Source: Candidatus Binataceae bacterium
Lineage (GTDB): Bacteria; Desulfobacterota; Binatia; Binatales; Binataceae
Length of the DNA: 64,000 nucleotides
Assembly (NCBI GenBank): GCA_035508495.1
Contig: DATJMX010000012.1
Location: forward strand, 21,975-85,974
Direction: 5' to 3'
The translations under genes were made by a program, and so were the position numbers. Positions 19,361 through 28,894 of this stretch are shown one piece after another. The notes under the pieces are model-generated. The model saw nothing but the letters and a program-made list of their open reading frames with translations. It ran no database searches and was not told where the DNA came from. The number at the start of each line of letters is the position of its first letter. Positions within the stretch are counted from its first letter, which is position 1.

Positions 19361-21289
19361 ATGTCCACTCTGCGGTTCGGAGCGCTACTGATCGCGCTCG
19401 TTGCGTGCGCCCTGTGCGGATCCGTCGTGACGGCGGCGCCCGCATTTGCCGACGCCATGCCGATTTTCAACGCCGATTTTTCGAAGGGTTCAGGCGGCCA
19501 AGTGCAAGGCTGGTACGCCGCCGCGATGCATCATAAGGAGGCCGACTTCGGCTGGAGCCGCACCGCCGGCGGCTACCAGGTCTCGATCGTGAGCCATGTC
19601 CTGAACTATGCGACGTGGCGGCAGGCGATGATGCTTGGGCCCGGATGGTATCGCGTGAGCGCATTCGCCCGCGTCGATGATGCAATTCCGCCTGGCGCCG
19701 GCGCGACGCTCGCAGTGCAAACCTTTCGCGGCGCGCGGCTCGTCTCAAACGAAATTCACGGCACCAGCGCATGGACGCCGCTGGTGCTCTACCTCAAAGT
19801 CGAGCGCTGGGGACAAATCACTCAAATCCTGCTGCAAGCGGGCGAGGAGCACACCCAAGGCTCGGGCAGCGCATACTTTCGCGATCTGAGAGTTGAATCG
19901 ATCGCGGCTCCTTCCGCGGACGCGTCGAACGTCTACGACTTGAGCACGATCGCGATGGCCCACGTGTCGCCACTCAACGCCATCGACTATCAGCGTCCGC
20001 TCGGAATTCTCTGCGGCCTCTTTCTGCTCGGCGCTTTCGCGGTCTGCCTGGCGATCATCTGGAGATCCGCGCTCGCGCATCCCACGCCCGCGATGATTGC
20101 CGGCATTGTCGTGCTGCTCGCGATCACCGTAATTGAGTTCGTCGGTCTGTTTCATTTCGAGGGCTATTTCTGGGATGCGCTGGCGAAGACCAACCGCTCG
20201 ATACTCGCCGCTGCGCTCGGCCCGCGCAGGATTTACGATCAAGGCTTGCCGGTCGATTCGTATCCCCCCGGATCGCTCTACCTGCTGTGGCTCTCAGGAT
20301 GGCTCGGGCAGGTCATCGAGCCTGGTTACAACGCCTTCCGCGTACTGGTCGAGACGCCGCCGCTTATTGCGAGCCTCGTGACAGGGCTCACGCTTCTTTT
20401 CGCCTATGCCGGGCGCGGGCGCGGATGGCGCGGCTTCGTGGCGATGCTGCTCTTCGCCGCCAACCCGACGCTCATCTTCGACACCGTAGTGTGGGGCCAG
20501 AGCGATGCGGTCGTCGCGCTCGCGATGCTCGTGGCGGCGTTTCTCATTCTTCGCGGACAATATCGTCTCGGATGGATCGCCGCGGGTATCGCGCTGCTCA
20601 CCAAGCCGCAGGCGGTCGCGATGATTCCGCCGCTCGGACTCTGGACGCTAATCAACACCGGCCTGACCGAGACCGCGATTTGCGCGGCGCTGTCGGTCGG
20701 CGCATTCATCATCGGCGTGCTGCCCTACGATGCGGGCCATTCGATCCATCGCATGATCGAGGTCTATCAGAGCCTCGGCGGGCGCTTCACCGACGCCTCG
20801 GTCGGCGCATTCAATCTCCATGCGATGCTGGGCGGTCTCGAAACCCCCGACTCGACGCGGGTCGGATTCGTTTCATACTACGCGCTCGGAATCTCTATGC
20901 TACTCGGCGCGTTCGCCGTGGTGCTGTTTCTCGTGTGGCGGGCGCGAAACGCAACGGCCGTGATGCTCGCGACGTTCATCGCGATGTTTGCGCTGTACAC
21001 CTTGGCGCCGCGGATGCACGAGCGATACGTTTACTATCCGCTCGTGTTCCTGGTGCCGCTCGCATTCGAGTCGCGCTTCCTTGCGGCAAGCTTCGCCATT
21101 CTGACCGCGACCTCGTTCTACAATCTATATTTCATGAAGTGGTTGGCCGACACTTCGACATTTTTTTCGGACCATGCGGCGTGGCCGATCGTGACCGCCT
21201 CGGCGATCAACGTGCTGCTCCTCGCTGCGATCATGGCGTACGCGCTGTTTCGGCTGCCGCTGCGCAATGGCCTCAACAGCTCGTCATGA
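19361..21289 (+). CDS. GT-C type membrane glycosyltransferase with N-terminal exported domain
   Basis: 642 residues. A signal-like span (about 8-30) leads an extracytoplasmic, beta-rich domain (about 33-185; carbohydrate-binding-like). Then come about ten membrane spans with 'SYPPGSLYLL', 'VVWGQSDAVVALAML' and 'GIALLTKPQAVAMIPP', motifs of polyprenol-phosphate-sugar-dependent transferases (GT39/GT87-like). It probably moves a sugar from a lipid carrier to a glycan or protein on the outer face of the inner membrane. The 3' end overlaps the convergent hydrolase by 6 bp. Confidence 0.8.
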   Translation: MSTLRFGALLIALVACALCGSVVTAAPAFADAMPIFNADFSKGSGGQVQGWYAAAMHHKEADFGWSRTAGGYQVSIVSHVLNYATWRQAMMLGPGWYRVSAFARVDDAIPPGAGATLAVQTFRGARLVSNEIHGTSAWTPLVLYLKVERWGQITQILLQAGEEHTQGSGSAYFRDLRVESIAAPSADASNVYDLSTIAMAHVSPLNAIDYQRPLGILCGLFLLGAFAVCLAIIWRSALAHPTPAMIAGIVVLLAITVIEFVGLFHFEGYFWDALAKTNRSILAAALGPRRIYDQGLPVDSYPPGSLYLLWLSGWLGQVIEPGYNAFRVLVETPPLIASLVTGLTLLFAYAGRGRGWRGFVAMLLFAANPTLIFDTVVWGQSDAVVALAMLVAAFLILRGQYRLGWIAAGIALLTKPQAVAMIPPLGLWTLINTGLTETAICAALSVGAFIIGVLPYDAGHSIHRMIEVYQSLGGRFTDASVGAFNLHAMLGGLETPDSTRVGFVSYYALGISMLLGAFAVVLFLVWRARNATAVMLATFIAMFALYTLAPRMHERYVYYPLVFLVPLAFESRFLAASFAILTATSFYNLYFMKWLADTSTFFSDHAAWPIVTASAINVLLLAAIMAYALFRLPLRNGLNSSS

Positions 21290-22165
21290 TTTCAGGAAAT
21301 CGAGCACCAGCCAGTTCACGAAATCCTGCTTTTCCTGATGCACGAAATGGCCGGCTTCCGGAACGATTTCGATCTTGAGTCCGCGCGGGAAGTGCGCCGC
21401 CATCCCTTCGAGCATATCGACGCCGATACATCCGTCATCGCGGCCGTGAACCATCAGCGCGGGAACGTTGATCGGAGTCGGCGTCATCGCCCGCATCTGC
21501 GCTGGATCGATCGGCATCCGCAGCACCGGGCCGAGCGTCGCGCGATAATATTCGATCGCGTTCCTGGTCGTGGTGCCGGCGCGGAAGCTTTGCTTGAGCG
21601 CCTCGATATCGTCGCGCGTCCAGTTCCATCCCGGCGACCAATCCGACCACATCTTTTCCAGGAACGCGAAATCGTTTTGCGCGACCGCAGCCTCGGCCAA
21701 CGCGGTCTGGAAAAAGAACATGTACCAGGAGCGGCGCTGCTGCGGGTAATCGGCAACGAACGCTTGAAACAGACGATTGCCATACGGCACCGCGGCGGTG
21801 ACCAGCTTGCGCACGCGATCCGGTGCGGCGGCCGCGACGCCATACGCGGCGACCGCGCCCCAATCGTGGCCGAAGATGAACGCGTCCTTGTAGCCGAGCG
21901 CATCGATCAACGCGAGCGCGTCTTCGGACAGCACCGGAGAATCATAGCGGCCGTCGGGCGCGGGCTCGGTCGGATGATATCCGCGCATGAACGGCGCGAC
22001 GGCATGAAATCCCGCGGCGGCAAAGGCCGGTAGCTGATGGCGGAACGAATGCGCCGTGTCGGGAAAGCCGTGCAGGCACAGCACCAGCGGACCGTCACCC
22101 TGCTCGAGCACGGTGAAGTTCATGTTGGAAGCCCGAACCACGCGCTGTTTCATTTCCGATGCCAT
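21284..22165 (-). CDS. Alpha/beta hydrolase, epoxide hydrolase/haloalkane dehalogenase-like
   Basis: 293 residues. Oxyanion motif 'HGFPDTAHSF', nucleophile elbow 'GHDWGAVAAY' with Asp as nucleophile, and catalytic His in 'EAGHFVHQEK'. An Asp nucleophile marks epoxide hydrolases and haloalkane dehalogenases rather than esterases. The cap lies at about 135-215. It stands alone between two plus-strand genes. The substrate is unknown. Confidence 0.9.
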   Translation of the reverse strand: MASEMKQRVVRASNMNFTVLEQGDGPLVLCLHGFPDTAHSFRHQLPAFAAAGFHAVAPFMRGYHPTEPAPDGRYDSPVLSEDALALIDALGYKDAFIFGHDWGAVAAYGVAAAAPDRVRKLVTAAVPYGNRLFQAFVADYPQQRRSWYMFFFQTALAEAAVAQNDFAFLEKMWSDWSPGWNWTRDDIEALKQSFRAGTTTRNAIEYYRATLGPVLRMPIDPAQMRAMTPTPINVPALMVHGRDDGCIGVDMLEGMAAHFPRGLKIEIVPEAGHFVHQEKQDFVNWLVLDFLKS

Positions 22166-22276
22166 AAAAGCCTCGCGACGACTCTGAACGTGGCTAACAG
22201 AACATAGAATTTGTAGCTCTCAAGCAAGAACTTTTGCTTCGTAGATTCGCGCCCTTGATATGATGCCGCTCGCGAC

Positions 22277-23449
22277 ATGAGCGAAGTTTCACAGACGCAG
22301 ACCGACTCCGCCACGCACGGCACGACGCTGCGCGAGCTTGCGACGCTCTTCCTGCGCCTCGGCACGACGGCGATGGGCGGGCCGGCCGCGCATATTGCGA
22401 TGATGGAAGACGAAGTCGTGCGCCGCCGGCGATGGCTTTCGCGCGAGTATTTTCTCGACATGCTCGGCGCCACGAATCTCATCCCGGGTCCCAATTCGAC
22501 CGAGATGGCGATTCATATCGGCCATCAGCAGGCGGGATTCGCGGGCCTGGTCGTCGCAGGCGCATGCTTCATCGTTCCGGCCGTGCTGATCGTGCTCGCC
22601 GTGGCGTGGGCGTATGTGCGGTTCGGCGCGATGCCGTCGGTGCGCGGCCTGCTCTATGGCGTGAAGCCGGTGATCATCGCGGTGGTGCTGCAAGCGTTGT
22701 GGGGTCTGGGCAAAACCGCGATCAGATCGCGGATTCTCGGCGCGCTCGCGGCGCTATCGCTCGTGGCGGCGATGCTCCAGGTGAACGATCTGGTCGTACT
22801 GCTCGGCGGCGGGTTTGTGATGATCGCGATCAAAGGCGCGATGGACAAAGGCGGCATCCGTGCGAGTATCGCGATACCCTCGCTTGCCGCGCTCGGTGCC
22901 GGCGCGGCGGTGGTGCCCTTCAGCCTCACCAAGCTGTTCCTGTTTTTCCTCAAGGTTGGATCGATTTTGTTCGGCAGCGGCTACGTGCTGCTCGCGTTCA
23001 TCCGCACCGACCTGGTCGAGCGATTGCACTGGCTCAGCAACGCGCAACTGCTCGACGCGGTCGCGGTCGGACAAATCACGCCCGGGCCGGTGTTCACCAC
23101 TGCGACCTTTATCGGATACCTGCTTGGCGGCGTGCCGGGCGCGATCGTCGCGACGCTTGGAATCTTCCTGCCGTCGTTCGTGTTCGTCAGTATCAGCGGC
23201 CCGCTGATTCCGCACGTAAGGCGCTCTCCGCTCGCGGGCGCTTTTCTCGACGGCGTGAACGTCGGCGCATGGGCCCTGATGGTCGCCGTGACGTACTATC
23301 TTGGCCGCGATGCGATCGTCGATTGGATCACGCTGATGCTCGCCGCGCTCAGTGCGATCGCATTGCTGCGGTACCGTGTGAACTCGACCTGGCTCGTGCT
23401 CGGCGGCGGCGCGATCGGTCTTGCGCTCGGGCCATGGCTGGGGCGATAA
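22277..23449 (+). CDS. chrA: Chromate transporter family protein ChrA
   Basis: 390 residues, a long-chain CHR protein with two homologous halves. Each half has a variant of the family motif: 'GATNLIPGPNSTEMAIHIG' in the first and 'VAVGQITPGPVFTTATFIG' in the second. Inner-membrane export of chromate (or sulfate-like anions) is known for the family. A cytochrome c gene starts a few bases after its stop, so they may be co-transcribed. Confidence 0.93.
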   Translation: MSEVSQTQTDSATHGTTLRELATLFLRLGTTAMGGPAAHIAMMEDEVVRRRRWLSREYFLDMLGATNLIPGPNSTEMAIHIGHQQAGFAGLVVAGACFIVPAVLIVLAVAWAYVRFGAMPSVRGLLYGVKPVIIAVVLQALWGLGKTAIRSRILGALAALSLVAAMLQVNDLVVLLGGGFVMIAIKGAMDKGGIRASIAIPSLAALGAGAAVVPFSLTKLFLFFLKVGSILFGSGYVLLAFIRTDLVERLHWLSNAQLLDAVAVGQITPGPVFTTATFIGYLLGGVPGAIVATLGIFLPSFVFVSISGPLIPHVRRSPLAGAFLDGVNVGAWALMVAVTYYLGRDAIVDWITLMLAALSAIALLRYRVNSTWLVLGGGAIGLALGPWLGR

Positions 23450-23466
23450 CGCTGATGACCTTTTGC

Positions 23467-23901
23467 ATGACCGAGGTTCCCGTGAGACGAAGCTCTCTGA
23501 CTTGCACCGCCGTTGGCCTCGCGGTCGCGATCGCGATCCAGTTCGGCGCGCGCGCCGCGCTGGCCGAGACTCCCGGCAAAGCCGATTACGATCAGAACTG
23601 TGCGAGTTGCCACGGCGCCGACGGCAAGGGCAACGGCCCGGCGCTCTACACGATTCCCGGAATCCATCCGCCGGACCTCACGTTGCTGACCACGAAGAAT
23701 GGTGGCACGTTTCCCAAGGAAGAAGTCACCGACGCGATCGACGGCCGCAAGCAGATCCCCTCGCACGAGCGGCTCAATATGCCGTTCTGGGGCGTAACGA
23801 TGCAGCCCGAAGGTCAGGAATTCACGCCAGAGAGCGACGCCAAGGTAAAGCAACGAATCGCCGCCGTCGTCAGCTACGTCGAATCGATTCAGCAGAAATA
23901 G
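23467..23901 (+). CDS. Monohaem class I cytochrome c, periplasmic
   Basis: About 144 residues from ATG 23467; ATG 23455 and GTG 23482 are also possible, the last with GAGG in front. A signal peptide ends near 'ARAALAETPG'. The haem site is 'CASCHGADGKGNGPAL', with a likely distal Met in 'LNMPFWG'. It starts right after chrA. It may carry electrons for a periplasmic reductase or simply travel with chrA; the partner is not visible. Confidence 0.88.
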   Translation: MTEVPVRRSSLTCTAVGLAVAIAIQFGARAALAETPGKADYDQNCASCHGADGKGNGPALYTIPGIHPPDLTLLTTKNGGTFPKEEVTDAIDGRKQIPSHERLNMPFWGVTMQPEGQEFTPESDAKVKQRIAAVVSYVESIQQK

Positions 23902-24068
23902 CGCCCCGCGGTCGCAGGTGGGGATGGTTTGCCTACGCGCGATCCTATAGTCTGCGCGTGAACAATCCGGCTGACGACCGCTCTGAAAAGTTCCCCGAGA
24001 ACATCGTGCCAGATCGACCAGTCTCCCCAGCACGTCAGGCGTGCGCGCGGAGATGACCACAAGGTGAA

Positions 24069-24971
24069 ATGAATCAACCGACAGATTATATAGAAGTGAA
24101 CCGCACATCTTTGCCCGCCGCCTGGGAGCAGCCTTGGTATCGAACCGACAAGCACGGCGCGCCGATTCTTTTTTGGATCACCCTGATTCATGTGACTGCG
24201 CTCGTCGGCCTCGTGTTGTATCCGATACCGCCGCTCCGCGTCTTGATCCCCGCTCTCGTCCTGATGTTCCTCGGCGGACTCGGTACGACCGTCGCATACC
24301 ATCGTACGATTGCCCATCGTTCTCTCACGCTGAATCCCTGGGTTGAGAACCTGCTCATCTTCTTTGCGGTCTTCAACGGCTCGGGAAATCCGCTCTCGTG
24401 GGCCGCGCATCATCGGTTGCATCACGCCAAGGCCGACACGCCCGAGGATATCTCGAGTCCAATGTGGGGCGGTTTCTGGTGGTCGCATCTGCGCTGGCTG
24501 TGGCAGATGACCAAGGCGCCCATCGATCGCTACTGCGGCGATATGAGGGGCGTGTCTTATCGCGTGTGGCGCGCAGCTCAGGGGCCGATACTGGCGCTCT
24601 CTTACCTCGGTGGTCTCTATTTCGGCTGGGCGGCGTTTTTCTGGATCGGCGCGATCCGGCTCTGCTTCGCGCTGCACGCGCAAAGCTTCGTCAACAGCAT
24701 CTGCCATACCGAACCGGGCATTCAGCCGGGTCAGGACTCGAGCCGCAATGTCGGATGGCTCATGCTGGTGCATCTGTTCCAGGGCGAGAATTGGCATCGC
24801 AATCATCACGCGCGCCCAGGCTCGGCGCGACTCGGATGGAACTGGCGTCAGCCCGATGCGGGCTGGATGCTGATCGTTGCGCTCGAGCGCCTCGGTCTCG
24901 CAAGCGAGGTCCGTCGCCCTGCAGCGCGGAGCGCCGCTGCGATCGGTGAGGCACTCGACCCCGCAGCCTAA
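24069..24971 (+). CDS. Acyl-CoA delta-9-type fatty acid desaturase
   Basis: 300 residues. The three histidine boxes of membrane di-iron desaturases are present: HRTIAH, HRLHH and HRNHH, with four or so membrane spans between them. Members put a cis double bond into acyl-CoA or acyl-lipid chains using O2 and reduced carrier. Full length, no defects. It is upstream of the PRPP-synthetase-like gene on the same strand. Confidence 0.93.
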   Translation: MNQPTDYIEVNRTSLPAAWEQPWYRTDKHGAPILFWITLIHVTALVGLVLYPIPPLRVLIPALVLMFLGGLGTTVAYHRTIAHRSLTLNPWVENLLIFFAVFNGSGNPLSWAAHHRLHHAKADTPEDISSPMWGGFWWSHLRWLWQMTKAPIDRYCGDMRGVSYRVWRAAQGPILALSYLGGLYFGWAAFFWIGAIRLCFALHAQSFVNSICHTEPGIQPGQDSSRNVGWLMLVHLFQGENWHRNHHARPGSARLGWNWRQPDAGWMLIVALERLGLASEVRRPAARSAAAIGEALDPAA

Positions 24972-25020
24972 TTCGCACGCGCCTCAGCAGCGTTCCTCCG
25001 CGTCGCCCAGCGCTGCGCGG

Positions 25021-25878
25021 GTGCACGCGTTCGACGACAGCTACGGCTTCGCGCGGCGTCTCGCGCGCGCCGCGCAAGAAAGGCTCGCTGGGGTCGCGGT
25101 GCGTCGCTTTCCCGATGGCGAAACGTTGGTCCGCGTGGCGCAGACCGATCGCGACGCAATCCTGGTTCGCTCCCTCGCCGATCCTGATTGCAAATTGTTC
25201 GAGACGATCCTTGCCGCCAACGCCTTGCGCGAGGCGGGCGCGCGCCGCGTCACCCTTGTTGTTCCCTACCTGCCGTACATGCGGCAGGACAAGGTCTTTC
25301 ATCCCGGCGAGCCGATTTCGCAGCGCGTGATCGGAGATCTTCTCAGCACGAGCTTCGATGCGGTGCTCACGATGGAACCGCATCTGCATCGCGTGCACTC
25401 ACTCCGCGAGGTCTTTCGATGCCGGGCCGTCAACATATCCGCCGCACCCGCGATTGCAGGATGGATTCGCCGCAACGCCCGCCGCGCGATCGTCGTCGGC
25501 CCCGACGAGGAATCGGCGCGCTGGGTGAAGTCGATCGCGCGCGCCGCAGGAATCGACCACGCCGTGGGGTCGAAAGAACGGTTCGGCGATCGGCGGGTAC
25601 GCGTTCACTTCGAGCCGATTCGTGCGCGCCACGCGGTTATCGTCGATGACATCGCGAGCAGCGGTGCGACGCTCGCCGCGGCGGCTCGCGCGCTGCGCGC
25701 CCACGGCGTCGTGCGCGTCGATGCGCTCGTCGTCCATGCGATTTTCGCCACTGGCGCGCTCGCGACCGTCCATCGCGCGGGCGTTCATCGCGTCCTGTCA
25801 TGCGATACAATTCCGCATCCGACGAACGCGATCTGGTGCGCGCCCCTGTTCGCGGATCGTCTGAGAAAACCGTCATGA
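25021..25878 (+). CDS. Ribose-phosphate pyrophosphokinase-like protein
   Basis: About 285 residues from GTG 25021. The frame extends to ATG 24877, inside the desaturase gene; GTG 24946 is another choice, and none has a strong ribosome site. It has 'RRFPDGETLVRV', 'PYLPYMRQDKVFHPGEPISQ' and the PRPP-binding loop 'VIVDDIASSGATL', so it is a PRPP synthetase homologue with its phosphoribosyltransferase-like fold. It makes PRPP from ribose 5-phosphate and ATP in the family. The stop overlaps the next start (ATGA), which ties it to the beta-CASP and AMP phosphorylase genes. Confidence 0.88.
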   Translation: MHAFDDSYGFARRLARAAQERLAGVAVRRFPDGETLVRVAQTDRDAILVRSLADPDCKLFETILAANALREAGARRVTLVVPYLPYMRQDKVFHPGEPISQRVIGDLLSTSFDAVLTMEPHLHRVHSLREVFRCRAVNISAAPAIAGWIRRNARRAIVVGPDEESARWVKSIARAAGIDHAVGSKERFGDRRVRVHFEPIRARHAVIVDDIASSGATLAAAARALRAHGVVRVDALVVHAIFATGALATVHRAGVHRVLSCDTIPHPTNAIWCAPLFADRLRKPS

Positions 25879-27281
25879 GTGACAAACCACGCACCTTCGT
25901 TCCGATGCTGCGATTTCTCGGCGCCGCAGGCACCGTCACCGGCAGCAGGTTTCTGCTGACGACCGACGCGTCGTGCGCGCTCGTCGATTGCGGCCTCTTC
26001 CAGGGGCTCAAGGAATTGCGCCTCAGGAACTGGGACAAGTTCCCGGTGCGGCCCGCTGGGATCGACGCCGTGATGCTCACCCATGCGCATCTCGATCACA
26101 GCGGATATATCCCAGGGCTGTGCCGCGATGGGTTCCGCGGCCGCGTGCTTGCGACGCCAACGACACAGGCCCTGGCGCGTATCGTGCTGCCGGACAGCGG
26201 CCATCTGCAGGAAGAAGAGGCGCAGTATGCCAACCGGCGTGGCTACTCCAAGCATACGCCGGCGCGCCCGCTCTACACCGAAGAGGATGCGCTCGATGCG
26301 CTGAAGCATTTTTCCGCGGTCGCCTTCGAGCAAACGATCGAGGTGGCGCCGCGGATCAGTGCGACGTTCCGCTTTGCGGGCCATATCCTCGGCGCATCGT
26401 CGATCCTTGTCGAAATCGACCAGCGGAAGAAGCGTCGCGTGCTATTCAGCGGCGACCTCGGCCGCCCGCGTCATCCGATTCTGCATGCACCGTCGCCGGT
26501 TCCGGACGCCGATGTGATCGTTGTCGAATCGACCTATGGCGATCGCCGGCACGACGACGACGAATCGCTCAAGAATTTCGAACAGGCGATCGTGCGCACG
26601 GCTGAGCGTGGCGGCGTGATCATCGTGCCGTCGTTCGCCGTCGATCGCACCGAGGTTGTGCTGCACTACATCCGCAAGGCGGCGCAGCAAGGCCGCATCC
26701 CGCAACTTCCAATCTACGTTGACAGTCCGATGGCCTTGGCGGCGCTCGCAATTTACACGGGTAGCATTGCGCAACGTTCCGCCGAAATCCGCAGCGACGT
26801 CAGCGCCGCCGATCTTGATCCAGGAAATCTCACCCAGGTTCGCAGTGTCGATGAGTCGATCGCCCTCAACGCTCTCCACGGACCGATGATCATCATATCC
26901 GCGTCCGGAATGGCGACCGGCGGCCGCGTGCTGCATCACCTGGCGAACCGGCTTCCCGATCCGCGCAACACCGTTATCCTCGTTGGCTATCAAGCTGACG
27001 GCACGCGCGGGCGCTCGCTGCTCAACGGCGATAAGACGATCAAGATGCTGGGCCGCTACATCGCGGTGCGCGCCGAGATCGTCAACGTGCCGGCGTTTTC
27101 GGTGCATGCCGACCAGGCCGAGCTCATCGGATGGCTGCGGACCGCGCCGCACGCTCCTTCGACCTGCTACGTCGTTCACGGCGAGCCGGCCGCCGCCACC
27201 GCCCTGCGTGATGAGATTCGACACCAGCTCGGCTGGAACGCGGTCGTGCCCAGGCACCTCGAAGCGGTGCGTATCGATTGA
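25875..27281 (+). CDS. Metallo-beta-lactamase/beta-CASP RNase-like protein
   Basis: 468 residues. Metal motif 'THAHLDHSG', then 'FSGDLGRP', 'ESTYGDR', 'SASGMATGGRVLHHL', 'FSVHADQAEL' and 'VVHGEP' follow the motif order of CPSF/YSH1-type beta-CASP enzymes that cut RNA. It is likely a cytoplasmic RNA hydrolase. ATG 25875 overlaps the upstream stop. The AMP phosphorylase gene starts 11 bp after its stop. The set suggests that RNA or nucleotides feed into salvage; the exact substrate is unknown. Confidence 0.92.
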   Translation: MSDKPRTFVPMLRFLGAAGTVTGSRFLLTTDASCALVDCGLFQGLKELRLRNWDKFPVRPAGIDAVMLTHAHLDHSGYIPGLCRDGFRGRVLATPTTQALARIVLPDSGHLQEEEAQYANRRGYSKHTPARPLYTEEDALDALKHFSAVAFEQTIEVAPRISATFRFAGHILGASSILVEIDQRKKRRVLFSGDLGRPRHPILHAPSPVPDADVIVVESTYGDRRHDDDESLKNFEQAIVRTAERGGVIIVPSFAVDRTEVVLHYIRKAAQQGRIPQLPIYVDSPMALAALAIYTGSIAQRSAEIRSDVSAADLDPGNLTQVRSVDESIALNALHGPMIIISASGMATGGRVLHHLANRLPDPRNTVILVGYQADGTRGRSLLNGDKTIKMLGRYIAVRAEIVNVPAFSVHADQAELIGWLRTAPHAPSTCYVVHGEPAAATALRDEIRHQLGWNAVVPRHLEAVRID

Positions 27282-27292
27282 GGCCGGATGCG

Positions 27293-28798
27293 ATGTTCCG
27301 CGTGAAACATCTGCCGCTCGATACGCTCCGCGAGCACGTGATCGTCATCCATCGTCAGGCGGTGCAGGCCGGCAATCTCGGCTTCAATCCTCTGGACCGC
27401 GCCTACGTGTTCGGAGCCGATCCGCAGAGCGGCGCTACACACGAAGTTACCGGCGTGATCAATTTCTGCGGCGACGAGCTCGTCAAGGCCAACGAGATTG
27501 GCCTCTCCGAGGAGGCGTTTCGCGATCTTGGTCTCGCCGAAGGCGCTCTCGTTCAGGCGACTCTCGCGGTGTCGCCGCGCAGCGTCGATCTGGTGCGCAA
27601 CAAGCTGCGCGGCGCGCGCCTCGATCGTGCCGCGTATGACGCGATCCTGGCCGACGTGGTGCGGCGCCGATACTCGCGCGTCGAGCTTTCGATGTTCGTG
27701 CTGGCGTGCGCGATGAGGCCGATGGAGCCGGCGGAGCTGGTGGACTACACCCGCGCGATGATCGGCACGGGCACGCGTATCGACTTCGGTCCCGGCCCGA
27801 TCGCGGATAAGCACTGCGTCGGTGGTATCCCCGGCAATCGCACGACGATGGTCGTCGTTCCAATCCTTGCCGCGCACGGCCTGCGCACGCCCAAGACTTC
27901 GTCGCGCGCGATCACGAGTCCGGCAGGAACCGCGGACACGATGGCGACGCTGGCCGAGGTCGCATTGCCGCCGGCGCGCCTCAAGCAAGTCGTCAGCCAG
28001 ACCGGCGGCTGCATTGCATGGGGCGGCGCCCTCGAACTCGCGCCCGCCGATGACATCCTGATTACAGTCGAACGCCCGATGGAGATCGACAGCGAGACGC
28101 AGATGGTCGCCTCGATCCTCGCGAAGAAGAAAACCGTCGGCGCTACTCACGTTCTGATCGACATTCCGGTCGGCGAGACCGCCAAGGTGCGGTCACATGC
28201 CGATGCCGAACGGCTCGCAAGCCTGTTCCGTGTCGTTGGCTCCGAGATCGATTTGCATGTCGAAGTCGTGATCACCGAGGCGCGCGGCCCGGTGGGACGC
28301 GGCATCGGTCCGCGGCTGGAAGTGCTCGACGTTCTGTCTGTGCTGCGGCGCGAGCAGGGAGCGCCAGGCGATCTGCGCGAGAAGTCGCTCTACCTGGCGG
28401 CTCGCCTGCTCGAGATCACGGGCGCCGTGGCCCCCGCAGCCGGGTATCGCACCGCGGAGCGGATTCTCGATTCGGGCGCGGCGCTCGACAAGTTCAACGA
28501 GATCGTCCGCGTACAGGGCGCGCGCGAGTTTCCGCCCGAGGCCGCGTTCAAGCGCGCGATCGGCGCATCGTTCGACGGGCGTATCCGCGAGATCGATTGC
28601 TGGGAGATCGCGCGCGTCGCCAAACGCGCCGGCGCTCCCGCCAACGTGGCGGCCGGCGTCAGACTCCTCAAGCAGATCGGAGACGTGACTGCGCGCGGCG
28701 AGCCGATGTTCGAGATCCACGCCGAAAGCGAGGCGCAGCTTGCGTTTGCGCAGGCCTACGCCGAATCGCATCCCGACATTTTCCGCTACGGATTCTAA
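27293..28798 (+). CDS. AMP phosphorylase / archaeal-type thymidine phosphorylase family protein
   Basis: 501 residues, with an extra N-terminal domain (about 1-85) typical of archaeal AMP phosphorylases and absent in DeoA. The core has 'DKHCVGGIPGNRTTMVVVP' and 'KTSSRAITSPAGTADTM'. Archaeal members split NMPs with phosphate to free base and ribose 1,5-bisphosphate. ATG 27293 is preceded by GAGG. A TTG-started frame from 27278 is less likely. Co-location with a PRPP-synthetase-like gene and an RNase-like gene supports nucleotide phosphorolysis. No RuBisCO or R15P isomerase is in the window. Confidence 0.9.
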   Translation: MFRVKHLPLDTLREHVIVIHRQAVQAGNLGFNPLDRAYVFGADPQSGATHEVTGVINFCGDELVKANEIGLSEEAFRDLGLAEGALVQATLAVSPRSVDLVRNKLRGARLDRAAYDAILADVVRRRYSRVELSMFVLACAMRPMEPAELVDYTRAMIGTGTRIDFGPGPIADKHCVGGIPGNRTTMVVVPILAAHGLRTPKTSSRAITSPAGTADTMATLAEVALPPARLKQVVSQTGGCIAWGGALELAPADDILITVERPMEIDSETQMVASILAKKKTVGATHVLIDIPVGETAKVRSHADAERLASLFRVVGSEIDLHVEVVITEARGPVGRGIGPRLEVLDVLSVLRREQGAPGDLREKSLYLAARLLEITGAVAPAAGYRTAERILDSGAALDKFNEIVRVQGAREFPPEAAFKRAIGASFDGRIREIDCWEIARVAKRAGAPANVAAGVRLLKQIGDVTARGEPMFEIHAESEAQLAFAQAYAESHPDIFRYGF

Positions 28799-28894
28799 GC
28801 CGCGCGCCGATCTTTGGTCTGAAATTCACCGCCGCCAATTTACTTGCGGCGATCGCGATGCTCTTGTAGGCGAGAACCGGGAGGAACTTCGATC

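Noticed and set aside
22432..23466. Long plus-strand frame that ends as the cytochrome c
   Set aside because: The first 1 kb is out of frame with chrA and is Arg-rich shadow; the true gene starts near 23467.
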